A stretch of DNA of 64,000 nt from Bacteroidales bacterium (GTDB lineage Bacteria; Bacteroidota; Bacteroidia; Bacteroidales; UBA932): positions 1 through 64,000 of the forward strand of contig JAFSUF010000024.1 of assembly GCA_017445425.1 (NCBI GenBank), in the 5' to 3' direction. Every line of letters begins with the position of its first letter. Position 1 is the first letter of the stretch. This document shows positions 44,754-53,216 of this stretch, one piece after another. The position numbers and the translations under genes are program-made. The notes beneath the pieces are model-generated. The model worked only from the letters and a program-made list of their open reading frames with translations. It was not told the DNA's origin and did no database searches.

Positions 44754-46871
44754 CTACTGACGCGCCACCTGACGCACGTTCTTTAGTTTTCTCAATCCTG
44801 CCAATATTTTGTCTAACATGAGGTTGCTGCTCACAAAAATAGTGGCGTCTATCTCTATCTCGCCCCGACGGTTCCGGCTGCCGGTGAGCAATTTGCGCAC
44901 CAGGGCATGATACGAACTGATCACTGCAAGCACGTCGTTAACTGCACTCTCTTCATCCACTATCACCTTCAAGGCGACCTGCGAGCTGCTGGTGGCGGCA
45001 TCGCGACGCCAGCGGACCTTCTGCACCCGGTGCGGATAGTTTGCAATCAGACGGGCGGCGTTGGGGCAAGAGAGGCGATGTATCTTTATCCCTTCGTTAA
45101 TGGTGACAAAGCCGAAGACGTCGTCGCCAAAAACCGGATTGCAGCACTTTGCCAGCTTGTACTCCACCCCGCTCAGCGAACCGTTGCCGCCAATCTCCAG
45201 ATAGTCGAGGCCGCTGTCGCGACGGACCTGGGTCACAGTACGCTCGGGAACGGCACTCTCCTCCTCTGCCTGTTGCAATATCGCACTCTTAATCTCTGCC
45301 ACATCTATCTTCTCTTCCCCAATGGCACCGAACAGTTCGTTGGCGGTCTTGAACTTATATTTCTTTATCAGCGCCGTGAGCTGATCGTCGCGGAGCACCA
45401 GTTTCCAGTTTTTCAGGCGACGGTCCAGAATCTCCTTGCCAGCCTTGGCCAGGGCGTTTTCACGCTCCTTGAGCTTTTGCTTGATCTTATTGCGCGCCTT
45501 GCTGGTAACAACATAGTTAAGCCAGTCTTCAGAGGGCTTCTGGTTCTTGGAGGTGATTATCTCCACCGTATCACCAGTCTTGAGCGGCTCGCGGATGGAT
45601 ACCATCTTGCCGTTTACACGGGCGCCGGTGCACCTAAGGCCCACGTTGGAGTGGATTTCAAAGGCAAAGTCCAGCACAGAGCTGCCCGCCTTGAGCTGCC
45701 TGAGTTCCCCATTGGGGGTGAACACGAACACATCCTGATTCAGCAGGTTCTGCTCTGCATCCAGATAAGGGGTGTGATCCGGGCTCTCCATCATCCGACG
45801 GACGGTCTGAAGCCACTCGCTTATAACCTCATCCCGCTTGACACCCTTGTAAGACCAGTGCGCGGCACCGCCAAGCTCAGCCTCATAATCCATCCGCTCG
45901 GAACGAATCTGCACCTCAACCCACTGTCCGGCGACATTTACCGTGCAGTGCAGCGACTGATATCCGTTAGGCTTGGGGCGGTCCAGCCACTGGCGCAGGC
46001 GGCGCTCATCCTGCGGATATTTCTCCGTGACAGTTGCAAACACCTCCCAGCAGGTACTTATCTCCTGCTCCGGAGGGACATCCACTATAAAGCGGATGGC
46101 AAACACATCGTACACCTCGGTGATGGAGATGTTCTGGGCCTGCATCTTTTTCCAGATGGAATAGGCGCTCTTGGTACGCGACTTAAGGTGATACCTTATC
46201 CCCTTTGCAGATATAGAGGCCTCCAGCGGCCGGATAAAACTCTCCACGAGTTTCTTACGGTCCCGCTCGGTGGCTCTCAGGTAATTGGATATCATCCGCC
46301 ACTCTTCCGGGTTGGCATATCTAAGCCAGAGATCCTCCAGCTCGCTCTTTATGTTGTATAACCCGGACTGATGTGCCAGAGGTATGTACAGGAGCATTGT
46401 CTCGGCATTTTTGCGAGCCTGGTCGGACTTGGGGAAGATAGTAAGCGAACGCATTATCTCCAGCCGGTCTGCCAGCTTTATGATAAAGACCCTCGGGTCG
46501 GCAGAATAGTTGGCAATCAACTTCCTGTAACGGTCGGCCTCCAACATGGTATCGTGAGGCTTGATCTGGGATATTTTGTTGAGCCCGGCTGCCAGGGCCA
46601 GGGCCGTTTCCCCGCCAGAATAACGCTCCAGAACAGTCGGATCCACCCGGCTGGCTTCGTGCAGGAATACAGCAGCCACGCTGTCAGAATCGAGCCCTAT
46701 CTCGTTAGATACGATTCCGGCCACCCCGGTTGCATGCTCCAAAAAGGGATGATTGTTGCTGCGCAGCAACCCGTGCAAGGCCTCTTCCGCAAGGGTATAG
46801 GCCTGCGCTATGGCAGCTTGCTGCACATCGGTGAAACCCGTGCATATTTTGGCTATGTCCTCTGGAATCAT
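44754..46871 (-). CDS. Long RelA/SpoT-family (p)ppGpp synthetase with degenerate hydrolase domain
   Basis: This 705-residue RSH protein has an HD domain (about 40-190), a synthetase domain (about 230-350), TGS (about 395-455) and a C-terminal ACT domain (about 630-705). The synthetase motifs are intact (DVFAIRFIVD, RPKPNGYQSLHCTV, EVQIRSERMDYEAELGGAAH). In the HD domain the His-Asp pair is His71-Glu72 (VFLHEASRVD), the following Glu-Asp pair is lost and the conserved DRLHN is DRLEI. So it is probably synthetase-only, like E. coli RelA. It overlaps uvrB by 4 bp and abuts uvrA. Hydrolysis would need another enzyme, such as the SAH at 22690. Confidence 0.92.
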   Translation of the reverse strand: MIPEDIAKICTGFTDVQQAAIAQAYTLAEEALHGLLRSNNHPFLEHATGVAGIVSNEIGLDSDSVAAVFLHEASRVDPTVLERYSGGETALALAAGLNKISQIKPHDTMLEADRYRKLIANYSADPRVFIIKLADRLEIMRSLTIFPKSDQARKNAETMLLYIPLAHQSGLYNIKSELEDLWLRYANPEEWRMISNYLRATERDRKKLVESFIRPLEASISAKGIRYHLKSRTKSAYSIWKKMQAQNISITEVYDVFAIRFIVDVPPEQEISTCWEVFATVTEKYPQDERRLRQWLDRPKPNGYQSLHCTVNVAGQWVEVQIRSERMDYEAELGGAAHWSYKGVKRDEVISEWLQTVRRMMESPDHTPYLDAEQNLLNQDVFVFTPNGELRQLKAGSSVLDFAFEIHSNVGLRCTGARVNGKMVSIREPLKTGDTVEIITSKNQKPSEDWLNYVVTSKARNKIKQKLKERENALAKAGKEILDRRLKNWKLVLRDDQLTALIKKYKFKTANELFGAIGEEKIDVAEIKSAILQQAEEESAVPERTVTQVRRDSGLDYLEIGGNGSLSGVEYKLAKCCNPVFGDDVFGFVTINEGIKIHRLSCPNAARLIANYPHRVQKVRWRRDAATSSSQVALKVIVDEESAVNDVLAVISSYHALVRKLLTGSRNRRGEIEIDATIFVSSNLMLDKILAGLRKLKNVRQVARQ

Positions 46872-48871
46872 CTCTTTGACAACACTTCTTTAAGGGCATT
46901 CATCTCGTCGCGGAAGCGGGCGGCATTGATAAAATCAAGTTCAGCGGCAGCAGCCTCCATAGAGGCTTTCGTGGCAGCAATCATCTTCTCTATGCTGCTC
47001 CTGTCCATATGCGCGACAACCGGATCCTGCTGCAAAAATGCTGCCCGCTTTTGCTGTTCCTCCGTATAATCTATCTCCCGCGCCAGATGACTCCGGTCAT
47101 GTCCGCCAACCTGGTGTGGCACTATGTGGTGCTCTGTATTATATGCCTGCTGCTTTGCGCGGCGACGGTTGGTTTCGTCAATTGTGGACTGCATCGATAC
47201 AGTGATGGTATCGGCGTAGAATATAACCTTTCCGTTGATATTACGTGCAGCACGGCCGGCGGTCTGTGTGAGTGCACGGTCGCTCCTGAGGAAACCCTCC
47301 TTGTCGGCATCAAGGATTGCAACCAGCGACACGGCGGGAAGGTCCAGCCCCTCGCGCAGCAGGTTCACACCCACCAGCACGTCAAAGCTCCCCGCCTTGA
47401 AATCTTCTATAATCTCTACCCGCTCCAGGGTATCCACATCAGAGTGAATATACCGGCAGCGTATCTCCATCCTTGTGAGATACTTCTCCAGTTCCTCCGC
47501 CATACGCTTTGTAAGGGTCGTGACCAGCACCCTTTCATCGTGCTCGGCACGTATCTGGATCTCCTCCATCAGATCGTCTATCTGATTTTTAGAGGGACGT
47601 ACCTCAATCGGGGGGTCCAGCAGGCCGGTGGGACGTACCACCTGCTCTACAATAACACCGCCGCACTCCTCCAGCTCCCAGTCGCCGGGGGTGGCGCTCA
47701 CGTAGAGCCGCTGCCCTATCAGGCTGTAGAACTCGTCAAATTTAAGGGGGCGGTTGTCGGCTGCCGCCGGGAGCCGGAAACCGTACTCCACAAGGGTCTC
47801 CTTGCGGCTCCGGTCACCACCGTACATTGCCCTGATCTGCGGAATGGTCACATGGCTCTCGTCTATAAATGTAAGGAAATCGCTCTGGAAATAATCTATC
47901 AGGCAGAAGGGTCGCTGCCCCGCCTTGCGCCCGTCAAAATAACGGGAATAGTTCTCTATACCAGAGCAATAACCTATCTCCTTTATCATCTCCACATCAT
48001 ATTCCACCCTCTGGCGCAGGCGGTTGGCCTCGTGGTGACGGCCAACAGCGTTAAAATAGTCGCACCTGTCCACCATATCGGCCAGAATCTGGTCGATGGC
48101 CTTTGCCGCACGCTCTTTGGTGGTGAGGAAGTTGGTGGCGGGGAATATCGATATCGAATCGTGATAACCTATGGTGGCGCCGCTGGATGGGTCAATCATC
48201 TCGATGGCCTCTATCTCGTCGCCCCAGAAGACTATCCGGTATGCAAAGTCAGAATAGGCGGGAAATACATCAACACTGTCCCCCCTTACCCTGAAACAGC
48301 CACGCTTGAACTCCCCTTCCGTGCGGGAGTAGAGGGCATCCACAAGACTGTACAGGAACTGGTTGCGCTGCACTTCATCACCCTTGTTGATAAGAATGGT
48401 GCTGTTGTGGAAGTCATCCGGGTTGCCTATGCCGTAGAGACAGCTCACAGAAGATATTACAATCACGTCACGCCGCCCGCTCAGAAGGGCGCTGCTGGCA
48501 CTCAGGCGCAACCGGTCTATCTCATCGTTGATGCTGAGGTCCTTCTCTATGTAGGTATCGGTGGTTGGGATGTACGCCTCAGGCTGATAATAATCGTAGT
48601 AAGAGACAAAATACTCCACCGCATTCTCCGGGAAAAAGTTTTTGAACTCGCTGTACAACTGGGCCGCCAGGGTCTTGTTATGGCTCAGTATCAGCGTCGG
48701 ACGCTGCAGCCGCTCAATCACATTGGCCATAGTAAAGGTCTTTCCGCTGCCCGTCACGCCCAGCAGTGTCTGGGCCTGGGCCCCGCTTATGAAGCCTTCA
48801 CAAAGCTGCTCTATCGCCCCGGGCTGGTCGCCGGCAGGCTTGTATGCAGAATGAATCTTAAACTCTCCCAT
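46868..48871 (-). CDS. uvrB: Excinuclease ABC subunit B
   Basis: Helicase-like subunit that verifies the lesion and recruits UvrC. The 667-residue protein shows Walker A LGVTGSGKTFTMANVIERL, the beta-hairpin region YYDYYQPEAYIPTTDTYIEK, TFIDESHVTIPQIRAMY, QTAGRAARNINGKVIFYAD and a C-terminal UVR domain. The length is normal. It is the first gene of uvrB-relA-uvrA, all on the minus strand with no gap, and has a TATATTTG box a few bases upstream. Confidence 0.97.
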   Translation of the reverse strand: MGEFKIHSAYKPAGDQPGAIEQLCEGFISGAQAQTLLGVTGSGKTFTMANVIERLQRPTLILSHNKTLAAQLYSEFKNFFPENAVEYFVSYYDYYQPEAYIPTTDTYIEKDLSINDEIDRLRLSASSALLSGRRDVIVISSVSCLYGIGNPDDFHNSTILINKGDEVQRNQFLYSLVDALYSRTEGEFKRGCFRVRGDSVDVFPAYSDFAYRIVFWGDEIEAIEMIDPSSGATIGYHDSISIFPATNFLTTKERAAKAIDQILADMVDRCDYFNAVGRHHEANRLRQRVEYDVEMIKEIGYCSGIENYSRYFDGRKAGQRPFCLIDYFQSDFLTFIDESHVTIPQIRAMYGGDRSRKETLVEYGFRLPAAADNRPLKFDEFYSLIGQRLYVSATPGDWELEECGGVIVEQVVRPTGLLDPPIEVRPSKNQIDDLMEEIQIRAEHDERVLVTTLTKRMAEELEKYLTRMEIRCRYIHSDVDTLERVEIIEDFKAGSFDVLVGVNLLREGLDLPAVSLVAILDADKEGFLRSDRALTQTAGRAARNINGKVIFYADTITVSMQSTIDETNRRRAKQQAYNTEHHIVPHQVGGHDRSHLAREIDYTEEQQKRAAFLQQDPVVAHMDRSSIEKMIAATKASMEAAAAELDFINAARFRDEMNALKEVLSKR

Positions 48872-48878
48872 CGGACTA

Positions 48879-48886
48879 CAAATATA
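48879..48886 (-). promoter_or_regulatory. -7 box directly upstream of uvrB
   Basis: TATATTTG on the minus strand ends 7 bases before the uvrB ATG. With the usual 4-6 base distance to the start of transcription, the mRNA would have almost no leader. A -33 TTTG is not obvious. Confidence 0.5.
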
Positions 48887-48934
48887 CGTTTTCTAAAGAA
48901 GAAATTACTAAATTAGCCCGCAGTTTCCACTCTC

Positions 48935-49891
48935 ATGAAAAAGGCTGTCGCTACTCTCATCACTTCGCTGTTCATCGCCCTCAGTATTCCGTTGGCGGCA
49001 CAAACCGGGAGGTACGAGGAGATAGCTTCAGAGAGCCTTCAGAGGGAAATCGTAGAGCATCTGTGCGATTCCGTGATGGAGGGCCGCGGTTCTGGCACGG
49101 GGGGCGGTTTGCTCGCCCGCAATTATATCCTGAACCGCTTTGAACAGCTGGAGCTGAAACCCTTTTTCTTTCTTAGGCAGGAGTCCTTCTTCTATAACGA
49201 AAAGATAACGATGCATAACGTTATGGGAGTGGTTCCCGCACTTGGAATCAGCGATAAATATATTGTGGTTTCCGCCCACTACGACCACCTTGGTGTGATA
49301 AAGGGAAAGACCTACCCCGGCGCCGACGACAATGCCTCCGGGGTGGCGGCTTTGCTTGCCCTGGCACAGATGTTTTCCCAGATGAGACAGGACGGTACAG
49401 GCCCCGCAGTAAACATACTCTTTGTGGCTTTCGACGGCAAGGAATACAGCATGGCCGGGAGCAAGCGGTTCATCGCAGAACTCCCGATAGCCCCGCAGGA
49501 TATTGTCTGTGAGATAAATATGGACATCCTGGGTTCCACGCTGGTTCCTGTACACAAGAATCACGAATACCTTATCGTACTGGGGCGCAACACATTGCCT
49601 GAGCGGATGCGCAACATAATCCCCAACTGCAATTTCGGCCGCAACCTGAACCTTGACATTGACTTCACATTTTACGGCAGCGACGATTTTACCAAGACTA
49701 TATACAAGTTGGGCGACCACTACGCCTTTAATCAGAAAGGTGTACCGGCGCTGTTTTTCACCTCCGGTTTCCACCAGCATACCCTCAAGACCACGGACAC
49801 CCCTGCAATCATAGATTACAAGGTGCTCGCCAAGCGCACCAAACTCATATTCAACACAATACTGGGCATAGCCAATGTCAGCGACCATTGA
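48935..49891 (+). CDS. M28-family peptidase-like exported protein with altered active site
   Basis: This 318-residue protein with a signal peptide (MKKAVATLITSLFIALSIPL) has an M28 metallopeptidase fold. Zinc ligands are visible in VSAHYDHLGV, YPGADDNASGVAA, CEINMDILG and FTSGFHQHTL. Where active enzymes have a Glu-Glu pair (general base and metal ligand), this one has Lys-Glu in FVAFDGKEYSMAGS, so the catalytic base seems replaced. It may be weakly active or a binding protein. It overlaps the formimidoyltransferase gene by 17 bp. Confidence 0.85.
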   Translation: MKKAVATLITSLFIALSIPLAAQTGRYEEIASESLQREIVEHLCDSVMEGRGSGTGGGLLARNYILNRFEQLELKPFFFLRQESFFYNEKITMHNVMGVVPALGISDKYIVVSAHYDHLGVIKGKTYPGADDNASGVAALLALAQMFSQMRQDGTGPAVNILFVAFDGKEYSMAGSKRFIAELPIAPQDIVCEINMDILGSTLVPVHKNHEYLIVLGRNTLPERMRNIIPNCNFGRNLNLDIDFTFYGSDDFTKTIYKLGDHYAFNQKGVPALFFTSGFHQHTLKTTDTPAIIDYKVLAKRTKLIFNTILGIANVSDH

Positions 49892-50900
49892 GTGCGTCCC
49901 CAATTTCAGCGAAGGGCACGACATATCAGTTATAAAGGCAATTGCAGACACTATCTCCAACTGCGGCTGCAAGGTGCTCCACACCGACATGGGATATGAT
50001 ACCCACCGCACCGTAATCACCTTTGCCGGCGAAGCCTCCGACGTATGCACCGGTGCATTTGAGGCGGTTAAGCGTGCCACCTGCCTGATTGACATGAGGA
50101 TTCACACCGGAGCCCACCCCCGGCAGGGAGCGACCGACGTCCTGCCGCTTGTCCCGGTATCGGGCATAACCATGGCCGAGTGCGCATCGCTGGCGCGTAA
50201 ACTGGCAGAGCGCATATACACGGAACTTGGCATCCCCTGCTATTGCTATGGAGAGGCTGCTTTTACACCGGAACGCCGGCGGCTTGAGGTGTGCCGCGAA
50301 GGTGAATACGAGGCACTGGAGGCGAAGATAGCCGACCCTGACCGAAGGCCCGACTTCTGCGGAGACTCTTTCACGCTGCAGGCAGCCAAGGCGGGTGCAA
50401 CCACCGTCGGAGCCCGCGAGTTCCTGATTGCCGTAAACTTTAACCTCGACACCGACGATGTTGCGGCGGCAAAGTCCATCGCGCTGGACGTCCGCGAAAA
50501 AGGACGGATGAAGAAAGATTCCGACGGGAACCCCGTGCGGGATAGCGCCGGAAAGCCGGTATTTACCCCAGGCCTGCTGCCCGGCTGCAAAGCCATCGGC
50601 TGGTATATCCCGGAATACGGCTTCGCCCAGGTATCGATGAACATCACCGACATCTCCCTCACCCCGCTGCACATAGCCTTCGAAACCGTCAGCACACAAG
50701 CCGCAAAGCGCGGCCTGCACGTCACCGGCACAGAGATTATCGGCCTAGTCCCCAAGCGCGTGCTTGTTGACGCCGGCCGGTACTTTGCAAAGGACTTGCC
50801 TGGCGAGCAGGAACTCATGGAACTGGCCGTAAAAAAAATGGGTCTGAGCACCCTCAGACCCTATAACTTAGAAGAACGCGTAATAGAGTATCTGATCTAA
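49875..50900 (+). CDS. Glutamate formimidoyltransferase
   Basis: This 341-residue enzyme moves the formimino group from formiminoglutamate (histidine breakdown) to tetrahydrofolate. It has both family domains: an N-terminal part with ECVPNFSEGHD and RIHTGAHPRQGATDVLPLVP, and a C-terminal part with VSMNITDISLTPLHIAFE. There is no cyclodeaminase domain, unlike the fused animal enzyme. No other hut gene is in the window. It overlaps the peptidase gene before it by 17 bp, and its stop overlaps the converging DUF1846 stop by 4 bp. Confidence 0.92.
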   Translation: MSATIECVPNFSEGHDISVIKAIADTISNCGCKVLHTDMGYDTHRTVITFAGEASDVCTGAFEAVKRATCLIDMRIHTGAHPRQGATDVLPLVPVSGITMAECASLARKLAERIYTELGIPCYCYGEAAFTPERRRLEVCREGEYEALEAKIADPDRRPDFCGDSFTLQAAKAGATTVGAREFLIAVNFNLDTDDVAAAKSIALDVREKGRMKKDSDGNPVRDSAGKPVFTPGLLPGCKAIGWYIPEYGFAQVSMNITDISLTPLHIAFETVSTQAAKRGLHVTGTEIIGLVPKRVLVDAGRYFAKDLPGEQELMELAVKKMGLSTLRPYNLEERVIEYLI

Positions 50901-52384
50901 GACGCGTGATACAGTTTTTTGCTCTGGTACCTTGGCTCACAAGTCAGATTGACCCCGAGTTTCTTAAATGCAGATACATCCACACCAGACAAAATCACGC
51001 TGGTGTGAACCTCGCAGCAACGCAAGTCATCAAGCTTCTCCAGCGCCTTGCGCGCATTAATATCGGTCAGGGCGCAGATAGAGAGCGCCAGCAGCACCTC
51101 GTTCACATGCAGGCGGGGGTTTCGGTTGCCCAGATGCTGCGTCTTGAGGTTGCATATAGGCTCAATCACGATCGGAGAAATCAAATCGACCTGCGAAGGG
51201 ATGTTAGCCAGATACTTTAACGCATTCAGCAACATCGCAGAAGAAGGTCCAAGCAGCGCGCTGGTCTTGCCGCCGATAAGGGTCCCGTCATTCATCTCGA
51301 TTGCGGCGGCCGGCATACCGGTCTCCTCCGCCATCTTGTTTGCAAGCACCGCTACCTTGCGGTTGGAGAGTTCCACCTTTGCCTGCTCCATCACCATCTC
51401 CAGCTTTACAAGCTGCTCCGGATTTGCAGCAGCCTTGCGCACCTGGCAGGCGACATTATAGTATCGGCGGATAATCTCGCGGCAGGAGGCATCGCGCACA
51501 ACCTCATCATCCATAATACAATCCCCTATCATATTCACGCCCATATCGGTTGGTGACTTATAGGGTGACTCGCCGATTATCTCGGTAAGCATCTGGTTCA
51601 GCACGGGGAATATCTCCACGTCGCGGTTGTAGTTCACAGCTATTTTGCCGTAAGCCTCCAGATGGTAAGGGTCAATCATGTTGACATCCTCAAGATCTAC
51701 CGTGGCAGCTTCATACGCCAGATTGACGGGATGCTTAAGGGGCATGCTCCAAACGGGGAAAGTCTCAAACTTGGCATATCCAGCCTTCACGCCGCGCTTG
51801 TTCTCATGATAAAGCTGGCTCAGGCAGGTCGCCATCTTTCCGCTGCCAGGGCCTGGAGCAGTAACCACAACCAGCCGGCGGCTCGTAACCACAAACTCGT
51901 TCTTGCCGTATCCCTCCTCACTGATAATAGCCTGCAAATTAGAAGGATATCCGGCAATCGGATAGTGACGGTAAACCTTCAGGCCCAGCCCCTCGAGCTT
52001 TTTCTGATATGCTATTGCATTTGCCTGATTCTCAAACCTGGTGAGCACTACGCTGCTTACATAAAGGCCATAACCACGGAAAGCATCAATCAGACGCAAC
52101 ACATCCATGTCGTATGTGATGCCCAGATCGCCGCGGATCTTGTTCTTCTCTATGTCGTTGGCGTTTATTACAACCACTATCTCCGCCTCTTCCTTCATCT
52201 GCAGCAGCATGGTAATTTTGCTGTCCGGGGCAAAGCCAGGCAGCACGCGGCTGGCATGATAATCGTCAAAAAGTTTCCCTCCAAATTCCAGATAGAGCTT
52301 GTCGCCGAACATAGCGATGCGCTCCTTGATTTTATTCGACTGAATAGCAAGATATTTATCCTTGTCGAAACCAAGTTTGTTCAT
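50897..52384 (-). CDS. DUF1846 family protein
   Basis: From the ATG at 52382-52384 the protein has 495 residues. It is a full-length DUF1846 protein, with YLEFGGKLFDDYHASRVLPG near the start, a P-loop-like APGPGSGKMATCLSQLYHEN in the middle and HLGNRNPRLHVNEVLLALSI near the end. The loop suggests nucleotide binding. The biological role is unknown. The frame is open further upstream, but the ATG is the first plausible start and follows a TACTTTTG box at 52408-52415. Confidence 0.92.
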   Translation of the reverse strand: MNKLGFDKDKYLAIQSNKIKERIAMFGDKLYLEFGGKLFDDYHASRVLPGFAPDSKITMLLQMKEEAEIVVVINANDIEKNKIRGDLGITYDMDVLRLIDAFRGYGLYVSSVVLTRFENQANAIAYQKKLEGLGLKVYRHYPIAGYPSNLQAIISEEGYGKNEFVVTSRRLVVVTAPGPGSGKMATCLSQLYHENKRGVKAGYAKFETFPVWSMPLKHPVNLAYEAATVDLEDVNMIDPYHLEAYGKIAVNYNRDVEIFPVLNQMLTEIIGESPYKSPTDMGVNMIGDCIMDDEVVRDASCREIIRRYYNVACQVRKAAANPEQLVKLEMVMEQAKVELSNRKVAVLANKMAEETGMPAAAIEMNDGTLIGGKTSALLGPSSAMLLNALKYLANIPSQVDLISPIVIEPICNLKTQHLGNRNPRLHVNEVLLALSICALTDINARKALEKLDDLRCCEVHTSVILSGVDVSAFKKLGVNLTCEPRYQSKKLYHAS

Positions 52385-52403
52385 AGTGTATGTGAAATGC
52401 GGT

Positions 52404-52433
52404 TTTGCAAAAGTAGCATTTTTTTTAACTTTG
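52404..52433. promoter_or_regulatory. Overlapping divergent promoters, DUF1846 and DJ-1/PfpI
   Basis: Plus strand: TTTG (52404-52407), 18 bases, TAACTTTG (52426-52433), a good promoter for the PfpI-like gene. Minus strand: TACTTTTG (52408-52415) for DUF1846, without a clear -33. The two overlap, so only one polymerase could bind at a time. Confidence 0.6.
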
Positions 52434-52455
52434 GGAAGATTACAAGACATGTTTT

Positions 52456-53034
52456 ATGAAAGGAAACTATATTTTTCTGGCCGACGGCTTTGAAGAGGTC
52501 GAGGCCATTGCAACGCTGGATATCCTCCGCCGCGGAGACGTCGAAGCAAAAACCGTATCCATATACGACAATTCGCTGGTAGAAGGTGCGCACGGCTTGC
52601 AGCTTATCAGCGACCTTAGCTGGGAAGATTTCGAAGATATTATAAGCGAAGCTGCCTCGCCGGAAGATTTCCTGATATTCCCGGGAGGCATGCCCGGCGC
52701 CAAAAACCTCGCTGAGTTTGCTCCCTTGATGGATGTAATGCACCGTCATTGGGCGGCCGGCGGAGGGGTCGCAGCAATATGCGCATCCCCGGCAGTGGTT
52801 CTCGCCGCACAGGGTGATATGTTCAAGGGGGCGAGGATGACCTGCTACGACGGCTTCGAGAGCGCACTTGCAGCTGCCGGCATCACCCACGTAGAGGCTG
52901 GCAGCGTTGTGGACGGCCGCATAGTCACCGGCCGCGGCCCCGGCTACGCCGTAGAATTCGCCCTCGACCTCCTCGCCACTATAAAAGACCGCGACACCTC
53001 CTCCGCCGTCGCCGCCGGGTTCACCCCGAGGTAG
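52456..53034 (+). CDS. DJ-1/PfpI family protein (YajL-like)
   Basis: This 192-residue cytoplasmic protein has the DJ-1 fold. The acidic residue of FEEVEA (about 13-18), the nucleophile Cys in AAICASPAVVLA (about 111) and GRIVTGRGPGYAVEFALDLL are as in YajL/DJ-1. Family members are linked to oxidative or glyoxal stress; which applies here is unknown. It faces the GH78 pair, with two hairpins in between. Confidence 0.92.
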   Translation: MKGNYIFLADGFEEVEAIATLDILRRGDVEAKTVSIYDNSLVEGAHGLQLISDLSWEDFEDIISEAASPEDFLIFPGGMPGAKNLAEFAPLMDVMHRHWAAGGGVAAICASPAVVLAAQGDMFKGARMTCYDGFESALAAAGITHVEAGSVVDGRIVTGRGPGYAVEFALDLLATIKDRDTSSAVAAGFTPR

Positions 53035-53110
53035 ATGAGGAATCTTTAGCGAACGGAAGTTTCAGAGAGGCAAGTGCCGCCGCAGCGCATCGACGTAGCT
53101 ATACACAAAA

Positions 53111-53210
53111 TATGGGGTAGGTCCGATGAAATGATTGAGACCTACCCCATAATGTGGGTTTTATTAATGTATTCGGGATAGGTCCCTGCAAATAAGTTGG
53201 ACCTACCCCG
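53111..53210. repeat. Two tandem related hairpins between PfpI-like and GH78 genes
   Basis: Hairpin 1: TATGGGGTAGGTC (53111-53123) pairs with GACCTACCCCATA (53139-53151), 13 bp, perfect. Hairpin 2: CGGGATAGGTCC (53174-53185) pairs with GGACCTACCCCG (53199-53210), with a single A/C mismatch. Both share the core GGTAGGTC, so they are imperfect copies. There is no T tract, so a plain terminator is unlikely; a palindromic repeat element or a protein/RNA-binding site fits better. The 180-base gap holds no ORF of note. Confidence 0.7.
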
Positions 53211-53216
53211 GTAAGC

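Noticed and set aside
44907..46361. 484-codon plus-strand ORF opposite the relA-like gene
   Set aside because: The opposite strand encodes a clear RSH protein; no motif is seen in the antisense frame.
47009..48916. 635-codon plus-strand ORF opposite uvrB
   Set aside because: It lies entirely over uvrB, has no domain or signal, and its composition is that of an antisense shadow of a GC-biased gene.
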